Source of the DNA: Burkholderiales bacterium
GTDB taxonomy: Bacteria; Pseudomonadota; Gammaproteobacteria; Burkholderiales; Burkholderiaceae_C
NCBI GenBank assembly: GCA_016213205.1
Contig: JACRAZ010000068.1
Coordinates: 1-64,000 of the forward strand
Length of the DNA: 64,000 nt
Direction of reading: 5' to 3'
The translations under genes were made by a program, and so were the position numbers. This document shows, piece by piece, positions 25,659 through 34,814 of the stretch. The notes below the pieces were generated by a model, which worked only from the letters and a program-made list of their open reading frames with translations, ran no database searches and was not told the DNA's origin. Position 1 is the first letter of the stretch. Each line of letters starts with the position of its first letter.

Positions 25659-26453
25659 ATGAACAACGACCCCACAGTCCTGATCGACGTCAGCGAAGGC
25701 ATCGCCCAGCTCACCCTCAACCGCCCGCAGGCCAAGAACGCGCTGAACCTGCAGATGCGCGAAGAGATGGCAACGGCGGTAGCGCAAGTGCGGGATGACA
25801 CCAGTGTCTACGCCGTGGTGATCACCGGCACCGGCGGCGCCTTCTGCGCCGGCGGCGACCTGGCGCAGATGCTCGACCCCACGCAGCAAGGCATGGCCTG
25901 GCGCGAGCGCATCCGCCGCCTGCACCGCTGGTTCCCCGAACTGGTGAACCTGGAGAAGCCCGTCATCGCCGCAGTGGACGGCCCGGCCTACGGCGCCGGC
26001 ATGAGCCTCGCGCTCGCGGCCGATTTCGTGCTGGCCACGCCGAGCGCCAAGTTCTGCGCCGTGTTCGGCCGCATCGGCTTCGTGCCGGACATGGGCGCGA
26101 TGCAGTTGCTGCCGCGCATCGTGGGCTTGCAGCGCGCCAAGGACCTGGTGTTCACCGCGCGCAGCATCGGCGCCGAGGAAGCGCAGTCGCTGGGCATCGT
26201 CACCCGCATCGTGCCGGCCGATGCACTGCTCACCGAAGCGCGGGCGTTCGCGGCGCGCTTCGCCCAGGCCTCCACCGATGCCATCGGCATGGCCAAGTCC
26301 ATCATGAACCAGGCCTTCCACCTGGATGCCCACGCGATGGCCGAGTTCGAGGCCTATGCGCAGACGATGGCGCGCCACACCGAGTACCACCAGCAGGCCG
26401 TGCAGCGCGCCAAGAACAAGCAGCCCCAGCCCTTCGACTGGGACAAAAGCTGA
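25659..26453 (+). CDS. Enoyl-CoA hydratase/isomerase-family (crotonase) protein
   Basis: This crotonase-fold protein of 264 residues has both oxyanion-hole segments, GGAFCAGGDLAQML and AAVDGPAYGAGMSLALAADF. In the catalytic region FGRIGFVPDMGAMQLL the first hydratase Glu is absent and an Asp takes the place of the second, as in PaaG-type isomerases. It may therefore shift a double bond instead of adding water. No good ribosome site is visible before 25659. The CoA-transferase gene follows after 14 bases. Confidence 0.85.
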   Translation: MNNDPTVLIDVSEGIAQLTLNRPQAKNALNLQMREEMATAVAQVRDDTSVYAVVITGTGGAFCAGGDLAQMLDPTQQGMAWRERIRRLHRWFPELVNLEKPVIAAVDGPAYGAGMSLALAADFVLATPSAKFCAVFGRIGFVPDMGAMQLLPRIVGLQRAKDLVFTARSIGAEEAQSLGIVTRIVPADALLTEARAFAARFAQASTDAIGMAKSIMNQAFHLDAHAMAEFEAYAQTMARHTEYHQQAVQRAKNKQPQPFDWDKS

Positions 26454-26467
26454 CGCAGGCTCCCGCC

Positions 26468-27742
26468 GTGAGCGACGCACCAACGCCCGACCTCACCCGC
26501 TGGCTGCGCCCCGGCGACACGGTGATGTGGGGCCAGGCCACCGCCGAGCCGCTGACGCTGACCCGCGCGCTGGTGGCCCAGCGCCATGCGCTGGCCCGGC
26601 TGCGCGTCTTCGTTGGCATCGGCATCGCGGACACGCTGAAGCCCGAGCAGGCCGATGCCTTCGATTTCATCGGCTACAACGCCGGCGGCCCGCACCGCGC
26701 GCTGGCCGCGACGGGCGTGCTGGACATCCTGCCCTGCCACTACTCGCAGCTGCCGGGGTTGATCCGCAGCGGCGCGCTGCGCGTGGATGCGCTGCTGCTG
26801 CAGGTGTCGCCGCCGGACGAACACGGCCGCCACAGCCTGGGCCTGGCACACGAATACCTGGGCGCGGCGCTGGACACGGCGCGCGTGGTGATCGCCGAGG
26901 TGAACCCGCAGGTGCCCTGGGTGCCGGGCGAGCGCAGCATCACCGCCGCCGACGTGGCCGCGCTGGTGCCTGCCGCCTTTGCACCGGTGGACGCCGCCTC
27001 CACGCAGCCTGGGCCGGTGGAGCAGGCCGTCGCTGCGCACGTGGCCGGCTGGGTGGACGATGGCGCCACGCTGCAGCTGGGCATCGGCAACCTGCCCGAG
27101 GCGGTGCTGGCCGCGCTGCACGACCGGCGCCACCTGGGCCTGCACACGGGCGCAGTGGGCGAGGGCATCGTGGCGCTGGCCGAAAGTGGTGCGCTGACCC
27201 ATGCCCGCAAGAGCATCGATCGCGGCGTGGGCACCGTGGGCCTGCTGATGGGCGGCGAGCGCCTGCGCCGCTGGGCACACCGCAACCCCACGCTGCAGCT
27301 GCGCAGCAGCGACTACACGCACGACGCGGCGGTGCTGGCATCGATCGACCGGCTCGTGGCCATCAACTCGGCGATCGAGGTCGACCTCACCGGCCAGGTC
27401 AATGCCGAGGTGGCCGCCGGCACCTATGTCGGCGCGGTGGGCGGCGCGATGGACTTCCTGCGGGCCGCCGCGCGCAGCCGCGGCGGCGTGCCGATCGTCG
27501 CGCTGCCGTCCACCGCCAAGGCCTCCAGCCGCATCGTCGCCACACTGTCCGGCCCGGTCAGCACGCCGCGCGCCGATGCCGGCGTGATCGTCACCGAACA
27601 TGGCAGTGCCGATCTGCGCGGCCAGCCGCTCGGCGTGCGCGTGAAGCGCATGATTGCGATTGCCGGGCCCGAGCACCGCGAGGCGCTGGCGCGCGAGGCC
27701 CATGCGCTGCTGGCCCGCAGCGGCGCGGTGCTGGGCCGCTGA
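26468..27742 (+). CDS. Acetyl-CoA hydrolase/CoA-transferase family protein
   Basis: This 424-residue protein of the acetyl-CoA hydrolase/4-hydroxybutyrate CoA-transferase family starts with GTG at 26468. The catalytic Glu is expected in AINSAIEVDLTGQVNAE near residue 303, followed by the C-terminal glycine-rich AVGGAMDFLRAA and TEHGSADLRGQ. It could exchange CoA between acids or release acetyl-CoA products of the pathway. It lies between the crotonase and thiolase genes and is likely transcribed with them. Confidence 0.85.
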   Translation: MSDAPTPDLTRWLRPGDTVMWGQATAEPLTLTRALVAQRHALARLRVFVGIGIADTLKPEQADAFDFIGYNAGGPHRALAATGVLDILPCHYSQLPGLIRSGALRVDALLLQVSPPDEHGRHSLGLAHEYLGAALDTARVVIAEVNPQVPWVPGERSITAADVAALVPAAFAPVDAASTQPGPVEQAVAAHVAGWVDDGATLQLGIGNLPEAVLAALHDRRHLGLHTGAVGEGIVALAESGALTHARKSIDRGVGTVGLLMGGERLRRWAHRNPTLQLRSSDYTHDAAVLASIDRLVAINSAIEVDLTGQVNAEVAAGTYVGAVGGAMDFLRAAARSRGGVPIVALPSTAKASSRIVATLSGPVSTPRADAGVIVTEHGSADLRGQPLGVRVKRMIAIAGPEHREALAREAHALLARSGAVLGR

Positions 27743-27781
27743 GAACCCCCATTCATCCCACACACCCGAAGGAGCCCCACC

Positions 27782-28978
27782 ATGCGCCGAGCCGCCATCG
27801 TTTCCCCCCTGCGCACCCCCGTGGGCACCTTCGGCGGCAGCCTGAAACCGGTGCCGGTGGAAGAACTCGCCGCGATCACCGTGCGCGCGCTGGTCGAGCG
27901 CACCCGCATCGACCCCACGCGCATCGACGACGTGGTGTTCGCCCAGTCCTACGCCAGCAGCGAAACCCCCTGCGTGGGCCGCTGGGCCGCGCTGCAGGCC
28001 GGCCTGCCGGTGGAGGTGCCGGGCATGCAGCTCGACCGCCGCTGCGGCGGCGGCCTGCAGGCGGTGGTCACCGCCGCGATGATGGTGCAGAGCGGCGCCG
28101 CCGATTGCGTGATCGCCGGCGGCGTGGAAAGCATGAGCAACATCGAGTACTACTCGACCGACATGCGCTGGGGCGCGCGTTCGGGCAGCGTCACCTTCCA
28201 TGACCGGCTCGAGCGCGGGCGCGAGCGCTCGCAGCCGGTGGAACGCTTCGGCGTCATTTCCGGGATGATCGAGACCGCCGAGAACCTGGCGCGTGATTTC
28301 CACATCACCCGCGAGGAGGCCGACGCCTTCGCGGTGCAAAGCCACCAGCGCGCCGCCGCGGCCTGGGAGGCCGGCCGTTTCGATGCCGAGGTGGTGCCGG
28401 TGATCGTGCCGCAGCGCAAGGGCGAGGCGCTGCTGTTCGCCCGCGACGAAGGCTACCGCGCCGATGCCTCGATGGACAGCCTCGCGCGGCTGCGCCCACT
28501 GATGAAGGGCGGCACCGTCACGGCGGGCAACGCCAGCCAGCAGAACGACGCCGCCGCGGCCTGCCTGGTGGTGGCCGAGGACAAGCTGCACGAGCTGGGC
28601 CTCACGCCGATGGCCACGCTGGCGGGCTGGGCCGCGGCCGGCTGCGAGCCCTCGCGCATGGGCATCGGCCCGGTGCCGGCGGTGCACAAGCTGCTCAAGC
28701 GCTTGAACCTGCGGCTCGACCAGATGGACCTGGTGGAGCTGAACGAGGCCTTTGCCTGCCAGGTGCTGGCGGTGCTCAAGTCCTGGGGCTGGCACAACCC
28801 CGAGCGGCTGAACGTGAACGGCTCGGGCATCTCGCTGGGCCACCCGATCGGCGCCACCGGCGTGCGCATCCTCGCCACGCTGCTGCACGAGCTGCAGCGC
28901 CGCGGCGGGCGCTACGGGCTGGAGACCATGTGCATCGGCGGCGGGCAGGGCATTGCCGCGGTGTTCGAGCGCGCGTAA
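27782..28978 (+). CDS. Acetyl-CoA C-acyltransferase (classical thiolase)
   Basis: This 398-residue thiolase has the nucleophile Cys in QLDRRCGGGLQAV near residue 88, the His loop in SLGHPIGATG and the second Cys in CIGGGQGIAAVFE at the C terminus, all intact. It should cleave 3-ketoacyl-CoA to acetyl-CoA and a shortened acyl-CoA. AAGGAG precedes ATG 27782. It differs from the SCP-x-like thiolase in the divergent operon, so this locus carries two thiolase types. Confidence 0.93.
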   Translation: MRRAAIVSPLRTPVGTFGGSLKPVPVEELAAITVRALVERTRIDPTRIDDVVFAQSYASSETPCVGRWAALQAGLPVEVPGMQLDRRCGGGLQAVVTAAMMVQSGAADCVIAGGVESMSNIEYYSTDMRWGARSGSVTFHDRLERGRERSQPVERFGVISGMIETAENLARDFHITREEADAFAVQSHQRAAAAWEAGRFDAEVVPVIVPQRKGEALLFARDEGYRADASMDSLARLRPLMKGGTVTAGNASQQNDAAAACLVVAEDKLHELGLTPMATLAGWAAAGCEPSRMGIGPVPAVHKLLKRLNLRLDQMDLVELNEAFACQVLAVLKSWGWHNPERLNVNGSGISLGHPIGATGVRILATLLHELQRRGGRYGLETMCIGGGQGIAAVFERA

Positions 28979-29090
28979 GCCCGGCTTTCGCAAAAGCAGA
29001 TTCCATCGAGGCTGCGCTGCGGCCATGCTTCGGCCCTCGGGCGGGGCGCGCTGTTCGTCGCCCGCTTGGCCGTTCCACAGGAGACACCGC

Positions 29091-30059
29091 ATGAACCGTT
29101 TTCACCATTTCACCCGCCGCGCCGCCGTCCTTTCCGGCCTGGCGCTGGCCGCGTCGGCCGCGCTGGCGCAAGGCGGCGCCCCGGTGCGCCTGCTGGTGGG
29201 TTATGCCGCCGGCGGCCCGGTCGATGCCGCGGCGCGGCTGATCGCCCCGGCACTGGCCAAGGAACTGGGCAGCCCCGTGCAGGTGGAAAACAAGCCCGGC
29301 GCCAACGCCACGCTGGCCGGCGACATGGTGGCCAAGGGCACGCCCGACGGCACGCTGCTGTGGTTTGCCGCCAGCCCCACGGTGACCATCAGCCCCAACG
29401 TGATGAAGAAGATGGCCTTCGATCCCGGGAAGGACCTCACGCCGCTGGCCCCGGTGCTCAGCTACTACAACGTGCTGGTGATCAACAAGGACCTGCCGTT
29501 CCAGAACCTGAAGGAGCTGACGGATTACGCCAAGGCCAACCCCGAGAAGGTGGCCTACGGCTCGGCCGGCATCGGCGGCTCCAACCACCTGTGCGGCGAG
29601 CTGTTCGCCGCCCGCTCGCAGGTGAAGCTCACGCACGTGCCCTACAAGGGCAACGCCCCGGCGATGACCGATGTGATGGGCGGCCAGCTCACGATGATGT
29701 TCGACATCATCGGCAGCGCGCGCAACTACATCGCCGGCGGCAAGGTGCGCGCCATCGCCGTGACCTCGCCGCAGCGCAATGCCTCGCTGCCCAGCGTGCC
29801 CACGATGTCCGAGGCCGGGCTGCCCGGCTTCGACGTGGGCGGCTGGTACGGCGTGTACGGCCCGGCCAACACGCCGGCCGCGGTGACGGCGCGGCTGAAC
29901 CAGGCCATCACCAAGGCCCTGGCGCAGCCCGAGCTGAAGGCCAAGCTGGAGGAGATGGGCTACGAGCTGTGGACTGGCGCACCGAAGCTGCTGGCCGACC
30001 GGGCGCAGAAGGAGCGTGCGATGTGGGCCACCGTCACCAAGGGCATTGAAATCGATTGA
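29091..30059 (+). CDS. Bug-family periplasmic binding protein (TctC-like), second copy
   Basis: This 322-residue receptor has a signal peptide (FTRRAAVLSGLALAASAAL), the ligand-loop motif VGYAAGGPVDAAARLI and THVPYKGNAPAMTDVMGG. CAGGAGA precedes ATG 29091. Like the Bug gene at 18083 it stands at the end of a beta-oxidation operon, without transporter membrane subunits. The loop differs (AAGG where the first copy has PPGGG), so the two may bind different acids. The next ligase gene starts 2 bases after its stop. Confidence 0.9.
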   Translation: MNRFHHFTRRAAVLSGLALAASAALAQGGAPVRLLVGYAAGGPVDAAARLIAPALAKELGSPVQVENKPGANATLAGDMVAKGTPDGTLLWFAASPTVTISPNVMKKMAFDPGKDLTPLAPVLSYYNVLVINKDLPFQNLKELTDYAKANPEKVAYGSAGIGGSNHLCGELFAARSQVKLTHVPYKGNAPAMTDVMGGQLTMMFDIIGSARNYIAGGKVRAIAVTSPQRNASLPSVPTMSEAGLPGFDVGGWYGVYGPANTPAAVTARLNQAITKALAQPELKAKLEEMGYELWTGAPKLLADRAQKERAMWATVTKGIEID

Positions 30060-30061
30060 GC

Positions 30062-31564
30062 ATGGCCGAAGCGCGCATCCACGACCTGTTCGACGCCTGG
30101 CTGCAGCGCAGCCCGGAGCGGGTGTTCATCCACCTGCCCGGGCGCGACCTGGCCTTCGGCGCGCTGGGCGCCATGGCCGCGGCGCTGGAGGCCGAGCTGC
30201 GCACCGACGGCGTGCGCCCCGGCGACCGGGTGCTGGTGGTGGCCGAGAACTGCCCCGAGCATGTGGCGCTGGTCGTGGCCTGCAGCCGCGTGGGCGCCTG
30301 GTCCTGCAGCGTCAACGCGCGCATGGCGCCGGGCGAGGTGGCGGGTTTTGCGGCCAAGGCCGATGCGCGGGTGTGCTACTTCACGAGCGGTGTGTCGCCC
30401 GCCGCGGCTGCACACGCGCGGTGCTATCACGCCAAGGACGCGGCCGTTCCCGGCCTGGAGCGCAGCCCGGCGCGGCCCGAGGCGGTGGCCGAACCGCCGC
30501 CGCTGGGCGACGAGGTGGCGGCGGTGATCTTCACCTCCGGCACCACCGGCACGCCCAAGGGCGTGTTGATGACGCACGACGGCGTGGCCCACTTCGGCCG
30601 CGTGTCGGCCGCCTCGCGCGCGCTGGGGCCGCACGACCGCTCCTACGCCTTCCTGCCGATGACCCACATCTTCGGCCTGGGCACGGTGCTGATGGCCTCG
30701 CTGCAGGCCGGCGCCAGCCTGGTGATGCGCAGCGCCTTCGACCCGGCCGACCTGCTGGACGCGCTGGCGCACCACGGCGTCACCCAGCTGCAGGGCCCGC
30801 CCACGCTGTTCGCGCGGCTGCTGGCCCACCTGGAACAGACTGGCATCACGAAGCCGGACGCCCCCCATCTGCGTTATGTCTACACGGGCGCCGGCCCGCT
30901 GGACATCGTGCTCAAGCAGCGCGTGGAGGCGGCCTTCGGGCTGCCGCTGCACCACGGCTACGGCCTGTCGGAATACGCCGGCTCCACCGCGCTCACCCGG
31001 CTGGGCCAGTGGCGCGACGACACCGCGGCCGGCTACCCGGTGGAAGGTGCCGAGCTGCGTGTGGTGGACCCCAGCACCGGGCATGATCTGCCGGTGGGCG
31101 AACGCGGTGAGATCTGGATGCGCGGCCGGGGCCTCTTCCCCGGCTACTTCCGCGATGCCGAGGCCACCGCGGCGGTGATGCGCGAAGGCGGCTGGTACGC
31201 CAGCGGCGACCTGGGCGAATTTGCCGCCGACGGCGCGCTCACCGTGGTGGGCCGGCTCAAGGAAATGATCATCCGCTCAGGCTTCAACGTCTACCCGGGC
31301 GAGGTGGAAGCGGTGCTGCACGCCTTCCCGGCGGTGGCGCGCGCGGCGGTGGTGGGCCGCCCCGAGGCCGACGGCAACGAGGAAGTGCTGGCCTTCGTCG
31401 AGCTGCGCCACGGCGCCACGCTGGACGAGGCGGCGCTGCGCGCGCACCTGCGCGAGCACCTGGCGCCCTACAAGCGGCCCAGCCGGGTGCAGGTGGTGGC
31501 CGAGCTGCCGGCCACCGCCAGCGGCAAGATCCTCAAGCGCGCCTTGCTGGCACAGGCCGGCTGA
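30062..31564 (+). CDS. AMP-dependent acyl-CoA synthetase, shorter form
   Basis: This 500-residue ANL ligase has VIFTSGTTGTPKGVLMTHDG near residue 157, HHGYGLSEYAGS near 297, WYASGDLGEF near 377, RSGFNVYPGEVEAVL near 404 and the catalytic Lys in TASGKILKRAL. It is shorter than the FadD15-like ligases at 4852 and 50037 and more like short- or aromatic-acid ligases. ATG 30062 is taken; a TTG at 30056 overlapping the Bug stop is also in frame. Substrate unknown. Confidence 0.88.
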   Translation: MAEARIHDLFDAWLQRSPERVFIHLPGRDLAFGALGAMAAALEAELRTDGVRPGDRVLVVAENCPEHVALVVACSRVGAWSCSVNARMAPGEVAGFAAKADARVCYFTSGVSPAAAAHARCYHAKDAAVPGLERSPARPEAVAEPPPLGDEVAAVIFTSGTTGTPKGVLMTHDGVAHFGRVSAASRALGPHDRSYAFLPMTHIFGLGTVLMASLQAGASLVMRSAFDPADLLDALAHHGVTQLQGPPTLFARLLAHLEQTGITKPDAPHLRYVYTGAGPLDIVLKQRVEAAFGLPLHHGYGLSEYAGSTALTRLGQWRDDTAAGYPVEGAELRVVDPSTGHDLPVGERGEIWMRGRGLFPGYFRDAEATAAVMREGGWYASGDLGEFAADGALTVVGRLKEMIIRSGFNVYPGEVEAVLHAFPAVARAAVVGRPEADGNEEVLAFVELRHGATLDEAALRAHLREHLAPYKRPSRVQVVAELPATASGKILKRALLAQAG

Positions 31565-31606
31565 GCGCCGCCCCGGTGCCGCTGCGGGCAGGGCGGCGGG
31601 GCCGTG

Positions 31607-32563
31607 TCACAGGGCCGCCAGGAAGGCCAGCAGCAGGGCGCTCACCTCTTGCGGCCGCTCGCGCTGGATCCAGTGCCCGGCGCCGGGCAGGATGTGCGTG
31701 CCGCGCAGGCCCGGCAGCGTGCTCGGGTAGGCGGCCATCTGGGCCACCGATGCGGGGAAGCGCAGCACGCCGTCGCGTTCGCCGGCGATGAACAGCGATG
31801 GCTGGTGGATCGGCGCCTGGCGCCAGGCGCCCAGCAGTTCCCACGACAGGCGCAGGCAGCGGTACCAGTTCAGCGGGCCCCGAAAGCCGTTGCGCTGGAA
31901 CTCGCCGGCGTAGTAGGCCACGTCCGCCTCGCTCAGCCAGGCCGGCAGCGTGGGCGGGTCGACCGTGCGGTGCAGCAGGCCGTGGCCGGGCAGCAGCATC
32001 GAGAAGCCCACGCCTTCCGGCGCATCGCCGGAGGCACTGTAGTAGATGCGGCGCAGCGCGGCCGGAATGTCCTGCTCCAGCTCGGCCTCGCCCACGCCGG
32101 GGGTCTGGAAGTACTGCATGTAGAAATGCTGGATGCCCAGCTTCTCCAGCCCGGTGAGCAGGTCGGTCTGGCCGGGGGGCGCATACGGCACGCTCATGCC
32201 GGCCACCGCACGGAACACGTCCGGCCGCAGCAGCGCGGCATGCCAGGCCACCGGCGCGCCCCAGTCGTGGCCCACGATCACGGCCTGGGTTTCCCCCAGC
32301 GCGCGCACCAGCTCGACCATGTCGCCCACCAGGTGCAGCAGCGTGTAGGCACGGGCGTCTTCCGGTGCATCGGTGCCGCCGTAGCCGCGCATGTCCGGTG
32401 CCACCGCGCGGTAGCCGGCGGCGGCCAGCGCGTCGAGCTGGTGGCGCCAGGAGTACCAGGACTCCGGCCAGCCGTGGCACAGCAACACCAGCGGCCCGTT
32501 GCCGCATTCGGCCACGCGCATGCGCAGGCCGTTCACCTCAAGATGTTTGAACTGGGTTGGCAA
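31607..32563 (-). CDS. Epoxide hydrolase-type alpha/beta hydrolase
   Basis: This 318-residue enzyme matches soluble epoxide hydrolases: oxyanion motif LCHGWPESWYSW near residue 30, nucleophile Asp in VGHDWGAPVAWHAA near 100, lid Tyr residues in the FYMQYF region, and the catalytic His in LPGAGHWIQRERP near the end. It would open an epoxide to a diol; haloalkane dehalogenase activity is less likely with this lid. The start follows a GGAGACC-like site. It converges on the acyl-CoA ligase. Confidence 0.88.
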   Translation of the reverse strand: MPTQFKHLEVNGLRMRVAECGNGPLVLLCHGWPESWYSWRHQLDALAAAGYRAVAPDMRGYGGTDAPEDARAYTLLHLVGDMVELVRALGETQAVIVGHDWGAPVAWHAALLRPDVFRAVAGMSVPYAPPGQTDLLTGLEKLGIQHFYMQYFQTPGVGEAELEQDIPAALRRIYYSASGDAPEGVGFSMLLPGHGLLHRTVDPPTLPAWLSEADVAYYAGEFQRNGFRGPLNWYRCLRLSWELLGAWRQAPIHQPSLFIAGERDGVLRFPASVAQMAAYPSTLPGLRGTHILPGAGHWIQRERPQEVSALLLAFLAAL

Positions 32564-32625
32564 GGGGGTCTCCTCGGTACATTGCCAGGCACGCGCGCGC
32601 CCGGCGCGGCCCCAAGCAACTTTAT

Positions 32626-32658
32626 CCGGCCCGCGCGGCCCCGGCCGCGCCGGGCCGG
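32626..32658. terminator. GC-rich hairpin downstream of the cytochrome gene
   Basis: CCGGCCCGCGCGGCC at 32626-32640 pairs with the segment at 32643-32658, apart from one bulged base. It lies just past the cytochrome stop on the - strand. No T-run follows, so intrinsic termination is uncertain. It also lies in the upstream region of the epoxide hydrolase gene. Confidence 0.35.
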
Positions 32659-32678
32659 TGGCACGGCCCCCTGCCGGT

Positions 32679-33482
32679 TCAGCGTGCGCGGGCGGCGTTG
32701 GTGAGCGCGTCCAGCGAGAAGGTGTAGCTCGTCTTGTCCAGCGGCTTGTGGCAGGCCAGGCACTCGGCCTGGTTCACGCCGGCGCGCAACTGGCCGGCGG
32801 GGGTGAACACGGCGTAGTTCCAGTCCTCGTTGCGCAGCAGTTCCGGTATCGCCTGGCCCCAGCCCGGGCCGCGTGCCATCACCGCATGGGCCAGCAGGCG
32901 TTCGCTCTGGAAGAAGCCGTCGCTGCCGGCCAGCGGCTTCCCGTCGGGCCCCCGCTTCGCGGCATGCTGCTCGAGCACCAGCACCGCGCCGTCGGGCAGC
33001 GGGCGCCCGTCACGGGCGGCTTGCAGCGCGGTGGCGTTGGCGTACAGGTAGCGCACCTGGCCGATGTCGGGCCGGTTCACCGTCTGGTACATCGTGAAGC
33101 CGGTCGGGTAGCCGGTGGGGAAGCTGACGCCGGTCTTCACCAGCGACGGCAGCAAGTCCGACTTTGCGCTCGCCGCGCCGGCGCCCGGCAAGGCGGCGAA
33201 GTGGGCCGCCAGCGCCGGGATGTCCTCGGCCCCGAGCTGCGCCGCGATGGCGTTCATCAGCGCGTTCTTGCGGCTGCCGTCCTTCCAGGCCCTCAACTGG
33301 TTCTGCAGGTAGGCCGCCTTCTGGCCCGCCAGGTTGGGGATGGTGTCGGACACGCTCACGCCGTTCAGCCCGTGGCAGGCGGCACACACCGTCTCGGCCT
33401 TGGCCTTGCCAGCGGTGGGTTCGTTGGCCGCGCAGGCCATGGCCAGGCCGGCCAGCGCGAGGAAGGTGATGCCGTGCTTCAT
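32679..33482 (-). CDS. Cytochrome c fused to cytochrome P460 domain
   Basis: This 267-residue periplasmic protein has a signal peptide (FLALAGLAMACAANEP) and a class I cytochrome c domain with CAACH near residue 35 and a downstream Met region. A second half from about residue 115 (FPTGYPTGFTMYQTVNRPD) to CLACHKPLDKTSYTF resembles the cytochrome P460 family with its own c-type heme site. P460 proteins oxidise hydroxylamine or bind NO and have a Lys-crosslinked heme; whether that Lys is present cannot be judged here. AAGGAG precedes the start. The MFS gene diverges from it. Confidence 0.8.
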   Translation of the reverse strand: MKHGITFLALAGLAMACAANEPTAGKAKAETVCAACHGLNGVSVSDTIPNLAGQKAAYLQNQLRAWKDGSRKNALMNAIAAQLGAEDIPALAAHFAALPGAGAASAKSDLLPSLVKTGVSFPTGYPTGFTMYQTVNRPDIGQVRYLYANATALQAARDGRPLPDGAVLVLEQHAAKRGPDGKPLAGSDGFFQSERLLAHAVMARGPGWGQAIPELLRNEDWNYAVFTPAGQLRAGVNQAECLACHKPLDKTSYTFSLDALTNAARAR

Positions 33483-33593
33483 GCAAGCTCCTTGTCGGCA
33501 GGCGCGGCCTGCCCGTGGTGACACAAGCCAGTGCCTACGCAGGCCCTCAGGCCCTGGATGCAGCAGGGCCTTGCGCCCACGGCGGCCTGCACA

Positions 33594-34814
33594 ATGCCCG
33601 GCATGCGCGGTGCCTCGCCCCTCCATCGACCGGCCTTGCCTGCGGGCGTCTGGGTCCTGGGCTTCGTCAGCCTGCTGATGGACATCTCCTCCGAGATGAT
33701 CCACAGCCTGTTGCCGCTGTTCCTGGTGGGCACGCTGGGCGTCAGCGTGCTGGCGGTGGGCGTGATCGAGGGCATCGCGGAGGCGACCGCGCTGATCGTC
33801 AAGGTCTTCTCCGGCGCCCTGAGCGACCACCTGGGCCGCCGCAAGGGCCTGGCGTTGGTGGGGTATGCGATGGGCGCCTTCACCAAGCCGGTGTTCGCGC
33901 TGGCCACCGGCCTCGGCGCGGTGGTGGCGGCACGTTTTGTCGACCGGGTGGGCAAGGGCATCCGCGGCGCCCCGCGTGACGCACTGCTGGCCGACATCAC
34001 GCCGCCGCCCATCCGGGGCGCGGCCTTCGGGCTGCGCCAGTCGCTGGACACCGTGGGCGCCTTCGTCGGCCCGCTGCTGGCCACCGGCCTGATGCTGCTG
34101 TGGGCCAACGACTACCGCGCCGTGTTCTGGGTGGCCGTGGTGCCGGGCGTGCTGGCGGTGCTGCTGCTCGCGTTCGGCATCCAGGAGGCGCCGCGCCCGC
34201 CCGCCGCGCGGGCCGGCTCGCCGATCCGCCGCGATGCACTGGCCCGGCTGGGCGGTGCGTACTGGCGCGTGGTGATCATCGGGGCGGTGTTCACGCTGGC
34301 CCGCTTCAGCGAGGCCTTCCTGGTGCTGCGGGCGCAGCAGCTCGGCATTGCGGTGGCCTGGGTGCCGCTGGTGATGGTGGCGATGAACATGGTGTACGCG
34401 GCCACCGCCTACCCGTTCGGCAAGTTGTCGGATGCGATGAGCCACCGCCGGCTGCTGGCGCTGGGGCTGGCCGTGCTGGTGGCCGCCGACCTGGTGCTGG
34501 CCCAGGCCGCGGGCTGGCCGCTGCTGCTGGCCGGCGTGGCGCTGTGGGGCGTGCACATGGGCATGACCCAGGGCCTGCTCGCCGCGATGGTGGCCGACAC
34601 CGCGCCGGCCGACCTGCGCGGCACCGCGTTCGGCTTCTTCAACCTTGTCAGCGGTGTCGCGATGCTGGCCGCCAGCGTGATTGCCGGCTGGTTGTGGGAC
34701 CGGCTGGGCGCGCACTTCACCTTCCAGGCCGGGGCCGGGTTCGCGGTGCTGGCCTTGCTGGGCTTGCTGGCCTTCAAATGGCGTGGGTGCATGGGAAAGC
34801 CTCTCAAGCTCTGA
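33594..34814 (+). CDS. Major facilitator superfamily transporter
   Basis: This 406-residue inner-membrane protein has about 12 hydrophobic segments. The loop 2-3 motif is SGALSDHLGRRKGLAL, and RFVDRVGKGIRGAPRDALLAD is a well-conserved signature of one uncharacterised MFS branch. Efflux is likely, but the substrate is unknown. The start is uncertain: ATG 33594 or 33603, neither with a clear ribosome site. It is divergent from the P460 fusion across 111 bases that hold the short dyad GGCAGG-CGCGG-CCTGCC. Confidence 0.82.
   Translation: MPGMRGASPLHRPALPAGVWVLGFVSLLMDISSEMIHSLLPLFLVGTLGVSVLAVGVIEGIAEATALIVKVFSGALSDHLGRRKGLALVGYAMGAFTKPVFALATGLGAVVAARFVDRVGKGIRGAPRDALLADITPPPIRGAAFGLRQSLDTVGAFVGPLLATGLMLLWANDYRAVFWVAVVPGVLAVLLLAFGIQEAPRPPAARAGSPIRRDALARLGGAYWRVVIIGAVFTLARFSEAFLVLRAQQLGIAVAWVPLVMVAMNMVYAATAYPFGKLSDAMSHRRLLALGLAVLVAADLVLAQAAGWPLLLAGVALWGVHMGMTQGLLAAMVADTAPADLRGTAFGFFNLVSGVAMLAASVIAGWLWDRLGAHFTFQAGAGFAVLALLGLLAFKWRGCMGKPLKL

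Noticed and set aside
26354..29092. A 912-residue leftward frame
   Set aside because: It is antisense to CoA-transferase and thiolase genes with intact catalytic motifs; His/Ala/Arg-rich composition marks it as a shadow.
18083..30059. The two Bug proteins as parts of a complete tripartite transporter
   Set aside because: No TctA or TctB gene is visible anywhere in the window.
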